A stretch of 64,000 nucleotides of DNA, from NCBI RefSeq assembly GCF_024623455.1, contig NZ_JANIPJ010000003.1, forward strand, positions 62,001-126,000. The letters run 5' to 3'. Position numbers and translations under genes: made by a program. Shown here piece after piece: positions 40,964-50,294 of the stretch (positions are counted from its first letter, which is position 1; each line of letters opens with the position of its first letter). The stretch is from Paenibacillus soyae (GTDB taxonomy: Bacteria > Bacillota > Bacilli > Paenibacillales > Paenibacillaceae). Below the pieces are notes generated by a model that saw nothing but the letters and a program-made list of their open reading frames with translations, ran no database searches and was not told where the DNA came from.

Positions 40964-42709
40964 CTATGCCGTAACCGCCGAATCCTGCTCGATGAACTGC
41001 TGACGAACGAGCTTCGCGTACAGCTCGTGCGACTGCAGCAGCTCGGCGTGCGTGCCTTGCCCCGTGATCCCGCCGTTCTCGAGCACTAGGATCTGATCCG
41101 CCGCGCTGATTGTCGACAGACGATGCGCAATGACAAGCGTCGTCCTGTCCCGCATCAGCGCCTGCAGCGCTTCCTGCACCAGCTTCTCCGAGCCGCTGTC
41201 CAGATGGGCGGTCGCCTCGTCGAGCAGCAGAATGTCCGGATTCCGCAGCAGCGCTCTCGCGATCGCCAGCCTCTGCCGCTGACCTCCCGACAGCTTAACG
41301 CCCCTCTCTCCCACTTCCGTATCGAGGCCCTCGGGCAGCGACTCGATGAAGGACGACAGGTTCGCTTGCCACAGCGCCTCCGCCATCCGTGCGGGGTCCG
41401 CCCCGTCCAGACCGTACGTCAAGTTATGCCGGATGGTACCGGCCATCATGGGGCTGTCCTGGGAAACATAAGCGATCCGGCCTCTCCAGCTCTCAAGCCC
41501 GATCCCCTCGATCGGTTCGTTCCCGTAACGAATCACGCCTTCCGTCGGCGCATAGAATCGCTCGATCAAAGAGAAAAGCGTCGTCTTGCCCGTGCCGCTT
41601 GGTCCTACGATGGCCGTCATGCCTCCCGGCTTAGCCGCGAAAGTTAGATTTCGCAGAATCGGTCTATCCGGCGAATAGGCGAAGCTTACGCCTTCGAAGG
41701 CTAATGGCTCTTTTGCCCTCGCTCCAGACAGGCCGCTCGGCAGCTCTGCTCCTACCTCTTCCGCTCGTTCCTCCAGTAGCTCGATAATGCGCTGCGACGC
41801 TCCCGTCGCCTTCTGGAATTGCGTAAAGAAGGACGCCATCTGCGTAAACGGCATGACGATCTGGAACATGTACAGAATGATCGCGACGAGCTCGCCGGTC
41901 GAAAGCGTGTTCTGCGCGACCCGAACCCCTCCGTAACCGATAAGCAGCACAAGAATGAGCAGCATAACCGTCATCATGAGCGGCGTGACGACCGACATGA
42001 TCTTGGCTTCCTGCAAGCCGAATCGGAACAAGCTCGATACGCGCCCCTTTCCTTGCTCGAGCTCCACGCGCTCCGCGAGCGAGGCTTTCACCAGCCGAAT
42101 CTCCGACAGCACCCTCCCGAGATCGCCTTGGAACAAAGCCGTCTCGTCCTGCATCGCCTTCGACACCTTGAACATCCGATTGCCGAGCGGCCACAGCACC
42201 AGCATGGCGGCGGGTACGGCGATGAACATGAGCAGCGTCATTTTCCAGTCAATGTAGAGCAGGATGATTACGCCGCCCACAATCGAAACGAGGCCTCCCA
42301 CGAACGAAATCACATGGCTGATAATAAAATCTTTGATTACGTTTGTGTCGTTCGTTACCCGGCTCATCGTCTCCCCGGACGAGCTGCGGTCGAAGAACGG
42401 CACCGGCAGCTTCAGGACCCGCTCCCACAGCTCCTTGCGCATGCCGGCGATCATGAATTGCCCGACATAGGACATCGTGTAGACGGAGAAGCCGGACATG
42501 ACCGTCTGCAAGGCAAACACAACCCCCAGCGCGACGATGGTGAAGGTTTCCAGCGCCGAGCCTGCCAGCTGCTCCACGACGTTTTTGGTCAGAAGCGGAA
42601 TAAACAACGACAAGACGGTCTCTCCCAGACCCAGCACGACGGCTGCGGCGATGATCCATTTGGCCGGACGGTGCCTGCCGATTAACGATAGAAACGGTTT
42701 GATTTCCAT
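40964..42709 (-). CDS. Multidrug ABC half-transporter, BmrA type
   Basis: A 581-residue exporter with fused domains: six helices (about 18-310) containing PFFDRSSSGETMSRVTNDTNVIKDF, then an ATPase with Walker A GPSGTGKTT, the Q-loop YVSQDSPMMAGTIRHNL, the signature LSGGQRQRLAIARALL, Walker B ILLLDEATAHLDSGS and the switch His in AHRLST. It functions as a homodimer and resembles BmrA (YvcC) of B. subtilis. GGGGAGG precedes the start. The promoter has a MerR-type arrangement, so expression is probably drug induced. Confidence 0.92.
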   Translation of the reverse strand: MEIKPFLSLIGRHRPAKWIIAAAVVLGLGETVLSLFIPLLTKNVVEQLAGSALETFTIVALGVVFALQTVMSGFSVYTMSYVGQFMIAGMRKELWERVLKLPVPFFDRSSSGETMSRVTNDTNVIKDFIISHVISFVGGLVSIVGGVIILLYIDWKMTLLMFIAVPAAMLVLWPLGNRMFKVSKAMQDETALFQGDLGRVLSEIRLVKASLAERVELEQGKGRVSSLFRFGLQEAKIMSVVTPLMMTVMLLILVLLIGYGGVRVAQNTLSTGELVAIILYMFQIVMPFTQMASFFTQFQKATGASQRIIELLEERAEEVGAELPSGLSGARAKEPLAFEGVSFAYSPDRPILRNLTFAAKPGGMTAIVGPSGTGKTTLFSLIERFYAPTEGVIRYGNEPIEGIGLESWRGRIAYVSQDSPMMAGTIRHNLTYGLDGADPARMAEALWQANLSSFIESLPEGLDTEVGERGVKLSGGQRQRLAIARALLRNPDILLLDEATAHLDSGSEKLVQEALQALMRDRTTLVIAHRLSTISAADQILVLENGGITGQGTHAELLQSHELYAKLVRQQFIEQDSAVTA

Positions 42710-42752
42710 AAGCTTTTCCTCCCCTAATGCGTGGCTTTCCTCTATGGTTCAT

Positions 42753-42783
42753 AGCGTATCACCTCACGTAACGTGAGGCGCAA
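42753..42783 (-). promoter_or_regulatory. MerR-type promoter with 19-bp spacer palindrome
   Basis: On the minus strand TTGCGC, exactly 19 bases, TACGCT. The spacer holds the perfect 8-1-8 palindrome CCTCACGTAACGTGAGG (42762-42778 on the plus strand). A 19-bp spacer with a dyad inside it is the hallmark of promoters untwisted by MerR-family activators. No merR-type gene is visible in the window. Confidence 0.75.
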
Positions 42784-42820
42784 GCCTTATTTTTAATTGC
42801 CGCGAAACCCAAGAGAAAAG

Positions 42821-42840
42821 TATGACAGACTGTTGTCATA
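42821..42840. promoter_or_regulatory. TATGACA-N6-TGTCATA operator-like palindrome
   Basis: A perfect 7-6-7 inverted repeat immediately upstream of TATAAT (42851-42856) on the plus strand, overlapping where the -35 of the dinB-like gene should be. A TetR-like or two-component regulator could bind; none is adjacent. Confidence 0.45.
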
Positions 42841-42903
42841 GTTGAGTCCGTATAATCGCTTCAGGGTCAAAAAACAAACGCAACATCAAAGGAGACGATA
42901 CGA

Positions 42904-43422
42904 ATGACGAATCATCCGGCCGAACTATTGAAATACCACGCATGGGCTAACCAAACGATTATAGGGAGAATCAAGGAGCTCCCGGCCCCGGCGCTGAGCC
43001 AAGAAGTGAACAGCTCGTTCCCGACCGTGGCGCATGCCTTAAGCCATATTTATGTTGTGGATCGAATGTGGTATCTGGTGCTGACAGGCGCGGGCATGCC
43101 GGAGGCTTTCCAAGCCACGATGGCGCTCAATACGAGAATTCTTGGATCCATTGATGAGTACGCAGTCATGTTCGAAGAGTTAGCCGGACAATACGGAGAT
43201 TGGATCCAAAGCCAAGATGACTTGGAGCAAACCATCCTGCTGGATAACCCATTCGCCGGCGTCCGCCAAACCCGTCTGTCGGAAATCGTGCTGCATGTCG
43301 TCAATCACGGCACCTATCACCGGGGCAATGTATCCACGATGCTCCGTCAGCTCGGCCATGCATCCGCCATGAACGACTACGCACTGTTCTGGTATCAGGC
43401 GGCTGCGTCGCCAACGGCCTAA
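42904..43422 (+). CDS. DinB/YfiT-like putative metal-dependent thiol-transferase fold protein
   Basis: A 172-residue four-helix-bundle protein of the DinB superfamily. The three His residues of the metal site are visible at His48 (ALSHIYVVDRMW) and in HVVNHGTYHRGN. DinB-fold proteins include bacillithiol-dependent transferases; the specific reaction is unknown. AAAGGAGA precedes the ATG. The stop overlaps the next start as TAATG, so the two genes are co-translated. Confidence 0.85.
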   Translation: MTNHPAELLKYHAWANQTIIGRIKELPAPALSQEVNSSFPTVAHALSHIYVVDRMWYLVLTGAGMPEAFQATMALNTRILGSIDEYAVMFEELAGQYGDWIQSQDDLEQTILLDNPFAGVRQTRLSEIVLHVVNHGTYHRGNVSTMLRQLGHASAMNDYALFWYQAAASPTA

Positions 43423-43994
43423 TGGAAATCGAGAATTTCCTGCTGGAGGCAAAATCAAGGGAAGTGCTGAGGGAGTGGCTGCGTGAGAACGGAAAGACCG
43501 CAAAATCCTGTTGGGTCGCCGTCAGCATGACGCCGAGCCCGGATACGCTGCTTTATTTGGACGCGGTCGAAGAAGCTCTATGCTTCGGATGGATCGACAG
43601 CGTCAAGAAGAACGTGCCCGGGGCGGGCCTTGCCCAAAGATTGTCGCCCAGAAGCAGAAGAAGCAATTGGACCGAGCTTAACAAAGAACGCGTCCGCCGC
43701 CTTGAGAAGCTGGGGCTCATGAGCGAAGAAGGCAGAGAGGCGCTTCCCGATATGGACCCCGCTTCGTTCCGGATGGATGAAGCTATTGAGCAGAGGCTGA
43801 AGCAGGATCCGCAGGTTTACAAAATTTTTCTAGCGTTCCCGCCCTTGTACCAGAGAGTCCGGATCGATACGATCCAAAGCGTTAAAGATCAGCCCGAACT
43901 ATTCGCCAGCCGGCTGGAGCGATTGATTGCGAACACGAGGGAGAACAAAATGTTCGGCCAGTGGCACGATCACGGACGTCTTCTGGATTATTGA
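43422..43994 (+). CDS. YdeI/OmpD-associated family protein
   Basis: A 190-residue protein of the YdeI (DUF1801-related) family: REWLRENGKTAKSCWVAVS, LYLDAVEEALCFGWIDSVKK, AQRLSPRSRRSNWTELNKERVRRLEKLGLM, and the C-terminal FLAFPPLYQRVRIDTIQSVKDQPELFASRLERLI. Family members have been linked to resistance to antimicrobial or cell-wall active agents, but the biochemical role is not established. It shares one base with the dinB-like gene. Confidence 0.85.
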   Translation: MEIENFLLEAKSREVLREWLRENGKTAKSCWVAVSMTPSPDTLLYLDAVEEALCFGWIDSVKKNVPGAGLAQRLSPRSRRSNWTELNKERVRRLEKLGLMSEEGREALPDMDPASFRMDEAIEQRLKQDPQVYKIFLAFPPLYQRVRIDTIQSVKDQPELFASRLERLIANTRENKMFGQWHDHGRLLDY

Positions 43995-44020
43995 GGGAGC
44001 GTTGACAGGAGAAAGAAAGC

Positions 44021-44250
44021 TATAGCGATCTGTCGTGTCGTTACTCTCGTGACGACGGCGGGTTGCGATGCTTTAGCGACATCAAGGATCGTTATCGCTT
44101 CGAGAAGAGTGCTTGGTTGAGCGGTAGCGGTCTGTCGTGTCGTTACTCCAGTGACGACGGCGGGTTGCGGCGCATTAGCGACACGATGAGTCGCTATCGC
44201 GTAGTGAAGAGCAGCTTGGTTCTGCAATAGCAATCAGTCATTGGTTATCA
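44021..44250. repeat. Second 51-bp-period palindrome array
   Basis: TAGCG starts four 21-bp imperfect palindromes at 44023, 44074, 44125 and 44176, exactly 51 bp apart; each has 7-base arms and a 7-base loop (the last reads TAGCGAC-N7-GTCGCTA perfectly). Odd and even copies form a 102-bp unit repeated twice. A fifth degenerate copy may lie near 44229. The sequence differs from the 16.7-17.5 kb array but the 7-7-7 geometry and 51-bp step are the same. It fills the gap between the YdeI-like gene and the GH36 terminator; no gene is supported from 43995 to 44258. Confidence 0.88.
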
Positions 44251-44258
44251 ATTTCGCA

Positions 44259-44293
44259 AAGAAGCAGCAGCCGGGTAGGCTGCTGCTTCTTTA
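44259..44293 (-). terminator. Terminator after the alpha-galactosidase gene
   Basis: AAAGAAGCAGCAGCC and its exact complement around a GGGTA loop, 26 bases past the stop of the minus-strand gene, ending in CTTCTTT. Confidence 0.88.
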
Positions 44294-44319
44294 TGCTTGT
44301 CGCGGTATGGCACGCGCGC

Positions 44320-46512
44320 TTATACGGCGCGGAAATGGTAAATCTTGCTGGCGAAATCGCCGAAGAATTGCGGCTTCGGCAAGCCGGCGTACATGAGGTC
44401 GTCGCCTCCGTAAGGCACGCTGTCCGAGCCTTCCAGGACATATTGCTTATCCGGCGCCAAGCCTTGCAGCTTGAAGCGGCCAAGACGCGCGTGCGGCTCT
44501 TGCAGCACCTGAACGTAGACGACGAACGCCTCGTCCTTCGTCTTGGAGACGAACATCCATGCCGTGTCGTTCCCCTCGAACGGGCTCAGGATACGGTAGA
44601 AATCGCCGAACTGCACGAGATGGCGGATGCTCTTGTACAGCTCGACCTGCTCCTTGACGACCGCGTTTTCTTCCTCGCTGAACTTGGTCAGGTCGAGCTC
44701 GTAGCCGAAGTTGCCGGAGAGCGCCACGTTGCCCCTTGTCTCGAGCGACGTCACGCGTCCTACCTGATGGTTCGGCACCGCGGATACGTGGGCTCCCATC
44801 GTGCTGACCGGGTAGACGATGCTGGTGCCGTATTGGATTTTCAGCCTGGAGATCGCGTCGGAATTGTCGCTTGTCCAAGTCTGCGGCATGTAATACAGCA
44901 TGCCCGGATCGAAGCGTCCGCCGCCGCCCGAGCAGCTCTCGAACAGTATGTTCGGGAAGGCCGTCGTAATGCGCTCCAGAACGGAGTACAGGCCGAGCAT
45001 GTACCGGTGCGCCGTCTCTCTCTGACGGTCCGCAGGAAGCAAGGCGGAGCCGATCTCCGTCATGTTGCGGTTCATATCCCATTTCACATACGTAATCGGC
45101 GCGCTGGACAGAATGTCCGAAACCGTGCGAACGATATACTCCTGGACGTCCTCGCGGGACAAATCGAGAATCAGCTGCTGACGAGCCTGCGTTCTTCTGC
45201 GGCCTTCGATATGCAGGCACCAGTCTGGATGATTGCGGTACAGCTCGCTGTCCGGGGAGATCATCTCCGGCTCGAACCACAGACCGAACTCCATGCCGAG
45301 ATTTTTAACGCGGGCAAAGAGATCCTCGAGCCCGTTCGGGAGCTTGCGGCGGTCGACGAACCAATCGCCCAGGGAGGTGCGATCGTCGTCGCGCTTGCCG
45401 AACCAGCCGTCGTCGAGGACGAACAGCTCGATGCCGAGCTCCTTGCCCGCGCGGGCGATCGATTCGATCTTATCCGCGTTGAAGTTGAAGTAGGTCGCTT
45501 CCCAGTTGTTGACCAGAATCGGTCTTGCTTGATCGCGGAACGTTCCGCGGCATAGACGGGAGCGGTACAAATCATGATAAGTGCGGGACATGCCGCCGAT
45601 CCCTTGATCGGAGTGCACGAGAATGGCTTCCGGCGTCTGGAACGACTCGCCCGGGCTAAGAAGCCAGCTGAAATCGAACGGGTTGATGCCGGCGAACACG
45701 CGGGCGCTGTGGAACTGATCGACCTCGGCTCCCGCCGCGAAGCTGCCGCTGTAGACCAGGCTGACGCCGTATGCCGTGCCATGCTCTTCCGTCGCTCCTT
45801 CCGACAGCAGCGCGATGAACGGATTCTGGACATGGCTGCTCGAGCCTCTGCGGCTCTCGACCGACTGCATGCCCGGAACCAGCGCCCGGCGGTGGATATG
45901 GCGCTCGCGCACCCACGAACCGGAAAGCTGCAGCAGCTCGTAGCGGTCATCCGCCATGTCGAGGCTCATGCTGAGCGCTCGGAGCACTTTGAGCGGGCTG
46001 CCTCCCGTATTCACGAGCCTGGCGGATCTTGCGATCGCGTCGGAATCCCGGAATACCGTGTACGAGAGGATAACCTGCAAGCCGGCAATGTCGTCCTTCA
46101 GCGTAATTTCGAGCGTCTCGGCTTCCTCGTCGCTCTCGGCGTATACGGCCGGCAGTCCTGCGAGTCCCGGCTTGCCGGACACGATCCGGTAGGAGTCGTA
46201 CAGGAGCTCCGTTACCGTCGATCCGTTCGCCTGCTGAACCTGAACCGCCGGCGTCCGGAAATCGGACGCGCCGTAAGAAGGATATTCCTGCGGCAGCGTA
46301 TCGAGCGACAGCTCCAATTGATCCATGTCCGGAGTCGGCGAGAACGAGGCCCTTCCTTTGATCTCGAGGAGACGCTCCACGCCGATGCCCGTAATTTTTC
46401 TCCCCCAATACAAATGCGCCAGATACCCCTGCTCCGTAACCTTCATGACGTAGCTTGTATTCCCGGATTGCAGATGGAAGACGGAGCCTTCCTGCAGAAA
46501 TTGAATACCCAT
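44320..46512 (-). CDS. Alpha-galactosidase, GH36
   Basis: A 730-residue alpha-galactosidase of family 36, hydrolysing terminal alpha-galactosyl residues of melibiose, raffinose or galactomannan side chains. The nucleophile is Asp479 in YVKWDMNRNM and the acid/base Asp549 in WTSDNSD; LFVLDDGWFGKRDDD (about 364-377) and the ESCSGGGGRFD binding loop (about 525-535) are intact. Length and residue numbering match the Geobacillus AgaA-type enzymes. No signal peptide: cytoplasmic. It lies 15 bases after a lacI-type gene and probably forms an operon with it; no cognate importer is adjacent. Confidence 0.95.
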   Translation of the reverse strand: MGIQFLQEGSVFHLQSGNTSYVMKVTEQGYLAHLYWGRKITGIGVERLLEIKGRASFSPTPDMDQLELSLDTLPQEYPSYGASDFRTPAVQVQQANGSTVTELLYDSYRIVSGKPGLAGLPAVYAESDEEAETLEITLKDDIAGLQVILSYTVFRDSDAIARSARLVNTGGSPLKVLRALSMSLDMADDRYELLQLSGSWVRERHIHRRALVPGMQSVESRRGSSSHVQNPFIALLSEGATEEHGTAYGVSLVYSGSFAAGAEVDQFHSARVFAGINPFDFSWLLSPGESFQTPEAILVHSDQGIGGMSRTYHDLYRSRLCRGTFRDQARPILVNNWEATYFNFNADKIESIARAGKELGIELFVLDDGWFGKRDDDRTSLGDWFVDRRKLPNGLEDLFARVKNLGMEFGLWFEPEMISPDSELYRNHPDWCLHIEGRRRTQARQQLILDLSREDVQEYIVRTVSDILSSAPITYVKWDMNRNMTEIGSALLPADRQRETAHRYMLGLYSVLERITTAFPNILFESCSGGGGRFDPGMLYYMPQTWTSDNSDAISRLKIQYGTSIVYPVSTMGAHVSAVPNHQVGRVTSLETRGNVALSGNFGYELDLTKFSEEENAVVKEQVELYKSIRHLVQFGDFYRILSPFEGNDTAWMFVSKTKDEAFVVYVQVLQEPHARLGRFKLQGLAPDKQYVLEGSDSVPYGGDDLMYAGLPKPQFFGDFASKIYHFRAV

Positions 46513-46527
46513 CGATAACAGCCTCCC

Positions 46528-47595
<1,068 letters not shown>

Positions 47596-47604
47596 CTAGA
47601 TAAT

Positions 47605-47628
47605 GTTTAGTTAATAATTTTACTGAAC
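47605..47628. promoter_or_regulatory. GTTTAGT-N10-ACTGAAC inverted repeat upstream of lacI-type gene
   Basis: Two 7-base arms with one mismatch in AT-rich sequence, 28 bases upstream of the regulator start. Plausible autoregulatory operator, although LacI-family sites usually have a central CG and a shorter spacing, which is absent. Confidence 0.4.
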
Positions 47629-47777
47629 GTAATTATCATAACAAATCGGACTTTAGTTCACAATACTAGAATATCGGGTAATGGGAAGTAGCGGAAATCA
47701 GCTTGGAGGCTGCAACTTTTCCGCTCCGATCCTGCGTCTTAGGTGTAATGACTATGAAACGAACAGGAGTGATCCGC

Positions 47778-48518
47778 ATGAAAAAGATGATGACGCTGCT
47801 CTGCATGGCCGCCGTTCTCGTATTCACGGGATGCGCTAACGATTCGGCGAATAATACGAAAGAGCCGACCCAGGAGCAGCAGACCCCGGCCGGATCGGAC
47901 GGGCAATCCGGGAATGCCGGCAACGGCAACCAGACGAACGACGGCAACGCGCAGACGCCGACTGCTTCTCCGTCCCCGGCAGCGGGAGACAACAGCGGCG
48001 ACAACGATTCGGACAAGCCTTACGCCGAACCGAAGGAAGCGGCCGACGCCGTCATATCGGCGCTGAAAACCAAAGATTTGGCAACGCTCGGCAAGCTTGT
48101 GCATCCGGAACACGGCATCCGATTCTCTCCGTACGTGCATATCGACGCCGAGAAAGCCGTCCGGTTCAATGCCGGCAAGCTGCCATCCATGGAAGATGCG
48201 ACGGTTCGTAACTGGGGCAACTACGATGGCTCCGGCGAGCCGATCGAGCTGACCTTCGCGGAATATTACGATCGGTTCGTATACGACCATGACTACGCGA
48301 AGCCGCAAGAAATCGGGGATGACTCCATACTCGGCAGCGGCAATACGACGCCGAATATTAAGGACATCTACCCGGAGAGCTACATCGTCGATTACCACTT
48401 CAATGGCTTCGACGAGAAGAACGAAGGCATGGACTGGGCCAGCCTCATCCTCGTTATGGAGGAGCATGAAGGCGGCTGGTACGTCAGCGCCGTCGTTCAC
48501 TCGGGCTGGACCATATAG
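47778..48518 (+). CDS. Lipoprotein, unknown function
   Basis: A 246-residue lipoprotein. Signal peptide MKKMMTLLCMAAVLVFTGC with lipobox FTGC (Cys19), a linker of about 65 residues rich in Asn, Gln, Gly and Asp (TPAGSDGQSGNAGNGNQTND), then a domain of about 150 residues (EAADAVISALKTKDLATLGKLVHPEHGIRFSPYVHI...GGWYVSAVVHSGWTI). The ATG at 47778 has AGGAGTGAT upstream; the frame opening at 47703 has no such site. The C-terminal domain recalls cell-wall-lytic activity inhibitors or DUF-type lipoproteins; I do not recognise the family. Confidence 0.8.
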   Translation: MKKMMTLLCMAAVLVFTGCANDSANNTKEPTQEQQTPAGSDGQSGNAGNGNQTNDGNAQTPTASPSPAAGDNSGDNDSDKPYAEPKEAADAVISALKTKDLATLGKLVHPEHGIRFSPYVHIDAEKAVRFNAGKLPSMEDATVRNWGNYDGSGEPIELTFAEYYDRFVYDHDYAKPQEIGDDSILGSGNTTPNIKDIYPESYIVDYHFNGFDEKNEGMDWASLILVMEEHEGGWYVSAVVHSGWTI

Positions 48519-48530
48519 ATGAACCAAAGA

Positions 48531-48580
48531 AGGCATGGCCGTACATCGAATCTACCCACTCGATGTACGGTCATGCCTTC
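48531..48580. terminator. Bidirectional hairpin between convergent genes
   Basis: AAGGCATG.CCGTACATCGA and its complement enclose ten bases. T-runs are absent but the stem is long; it lies between the stops at 48518 (+) and 48592 (-). Confidence 0.65.
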
Positions 48581-48591
48581 GCTTCGCTCGG

Positions 48592-49173
48592 TTACGTCTG
48601 CTTCTCTTGAGCCGGTGCCGGCGCTGGTGCCGGGGCGGCACCCGCGTTCGGCGACTCCTTCGGCGTAGCGCCGCCGTCCTGCTTCTGCTCGCGGTGGATC
48701 TTCCACCGGCGCTGCTCCTTGCCGCCGTGCGCCTTCATAAGCTCCTCGCGCAGCTGCTCTTCCGTCTTGCCGTCCGTCTTAATGCCGTGCTTCTCGGCTA
48801 TCTTCTGCAGATGTTCCAGACGCTTGGCCCGGTGCTCCGCTTTGAACGCTTCCCATTTCTCTTTGTTCGCTTCCTTCGCCACGGCCAGCTCTTCCTTGAG
48901 CTGCTGCGCCGACTTTCCTTCCGTCTGGATGCCGAAGTAATCCGCCATCTCCTGAAGCTTCTTCAGGCGATAGGCCTCGAAGTCCTCCTTCGACATATGG
49001 ATGCGATGACGTTCATGATGCCCGTCCTCGCTCTCCTGCTTCGCAGCCTGTTTCTCTGCCGCCGCAGGCGCCGTCGTCTCCGCGCTGACCGGTACCGCCT
49101 GCCAGATCGATGCTGCCGCGACACCCGCAGCCGCAGCCAAGAGGAAGCCTCTTCTTGCCTTCTTCCTATACAT
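48592..49173 (-). CDS. Secreted helical protein with two internal repeats
   Basis: A 193-residue exported protein. The signal peptide (RRGFLLAAAAGVAAASIWQAVPVSA) is followed by an Ala/Glu-rich stretch, then two related 38-residue helical repeats (FEAYRLKKLQEMADYFGIQTEGKSAQQLKEEL and FKAEHRAKRLEHLQKIAEKHGIKTDGKTEEQLREEL) that share the pattern LQ.MA..(F/H)GI.T(E/D)GK. The tail is Gly/Ala/Pro-rich (PAPAPAPA). ATG at 49173 is spaced eight bases from AAGGGTGA. No family recognised; the repeats look like a short binding module. Confidence 0.8.
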   Translation of the reverse strand: MYRKKARRGFLLAAAAGVAAASIWQAVPVSAETTAPAAAEKQAAKQESEDGHHERHRIHMSKEDFEAYRLKKLQEMADYFGIQTEGKSAQQLKEELAVAKEANKEKWEAFKAEHRAKRLEHLQKIAEKHGIKTDGKTEEQLREELMKAHGGKEQRRWKIHREQKQDGGATPKESPNAGAAPAPAPAPAQEKQT

Positions 49174-49295
49174 ATGCTGACTCACCCTTCTATCGCAGTT
49201 GTATGCCGAGGAGAGCCGTTAGCAGCACATGCAGCGCTCTCCTCTTCTGGAATATTGTTCCCATGCACGTATCCCGATAGACATGATTCAACAAA

Positions 49296-50288
49296 TTATG
49301 ACTCCGACAAGAGAAGAGCGATCCTCTCGTCCAGCCATTCCTTGGAGAAGTGCTCTCCGATAAATACCGCCACGTCCAGCACTTCGCCCTGCGGCTCGAT
49401 TCGGATGAAATCGGACTCTCTGTATGCGTATTGGAATAAATAGCGGCTGCCGGCCGACATGTCGGAGAATGACACGATGCCCTTGGCTCTGTAGATGTTG
49501 TCCGGGAGACCGCGCAGAAGCTCCTCGAACGCCACGCTGTTCACTGGCTCATCCAGATAGTAGGTCGCGGCCATGACATGCCCATGAGAATGCTCATGCT
49601 CATGCCCGTCCTCCTCATGACCGTGTTCGCGGCCATGACGGATCGAGCCAACCTCGATGTCGCCGGATTCCGCTTCCAGCCAGCGCCAATCGTCCAGCTC
49701 GCAGCGCACGACGGGCACGATATCGGCATGGCCGTTCCACTCCCGGAGCAGCTGCTGCGCCTCCACGAGCTGCTCCGGCTCCAGCTTGTCGCACTTGTTG
49801 AGGAGCAGCAGCGTTCCGCATCGGATCTGTTCCTTCATCAGCTTGAACGTCCTGCCTTTGCCGGACCTGCTTCTCGCCAGCAGCTCAGGACCGTCGACGA
49901 CGGTGATCACCGCTCGAAGATCGACGGTTTTGTACATGGAGGCGTCCGTCACGCCGTCCAGCGTCTCCATCGGATTAGCCGCGCCCGTCGACTCGATCAC
50001 GATGGCGTCAGGACGATGCTCCGCTATGAGCGCGCCGATCTCTACGCCAAGATCCCCTCGGATGGAGCAGCAAATGCAGCCCCCCAGCATCTCGGCCATC
50101 GGCACCTCCCGATCAACCAGCTCGCCGTCCAAATTCACTTCACCCAGCTCGTTCATAATAACGGCCGGCTTCAGCCCGCGCCGCTTCCATTCGCTCAGCA
50201 GGTTCCCGAGAAGCGTCGTCTTCCCGCTCCCTAGAAAGCCCGAAAGCAAATAAACGGGCGTCGGCTTCGCTTGTTCATTGCTTATCAT
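49296..50288 (-). CDS. COG0523 (G3E) GTPase, metal-chaperone type
   Basis: A 330-residue G3E GTPase. Walker A GFLGSGKTT (about 16-24), the metal-binding CxCC motif GGCICCS (about 69-75), the NKCD base-recognition motif, and between the GTPase and C-terminal CobW domains a His-rich loop (HGREHGHEEDGHEHEHSHGH). Such proteins insert or deliver Zn, Co or Fe. It starts six bases after an ABC binding-protein gene on the same strand, so the two are co-transcribed, which is unusual and suggests a metal-linked function. Confidence 0.88.
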   Translation of the reverse strand: MISNEQAKPTPVYLLSGFLGSGKTTLLGNLLSEWKRRGLKPAVIMNELGEVNLDGELVDREVPMAEMLGGCICCSIRGDLGVEIGALIAEHRPDAIVIESTGAANPMETLDGVTDASMYKTVDLRAVITVVDGPELLARSRSGKGRTFKLMKEQIRCGTLLLLNKCDKLEPEQLVEAQQLLREWNGHADIVPVVRCELDDWRWLEAESGDIEVGSIRHGREHGHEEDGHEHEHSHGHVMAATYYLDEPVNSVAFEELLRGLPDNIYRAKGIVSFSDMSAGSRYLFQYAYRESDFIRIEPQGEVLDVAVFIGEHFSKEWLDERIALLLSES

Positions 50289-50294
50289 TATCGA

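Noticed and set aside
43988..44233. 81-residue minus-strand ORF across the second palindrome array
   Set aside because: Same by-product of a 102-bp period; no ribosome binding site, and it lies in a gap between convergent genes.
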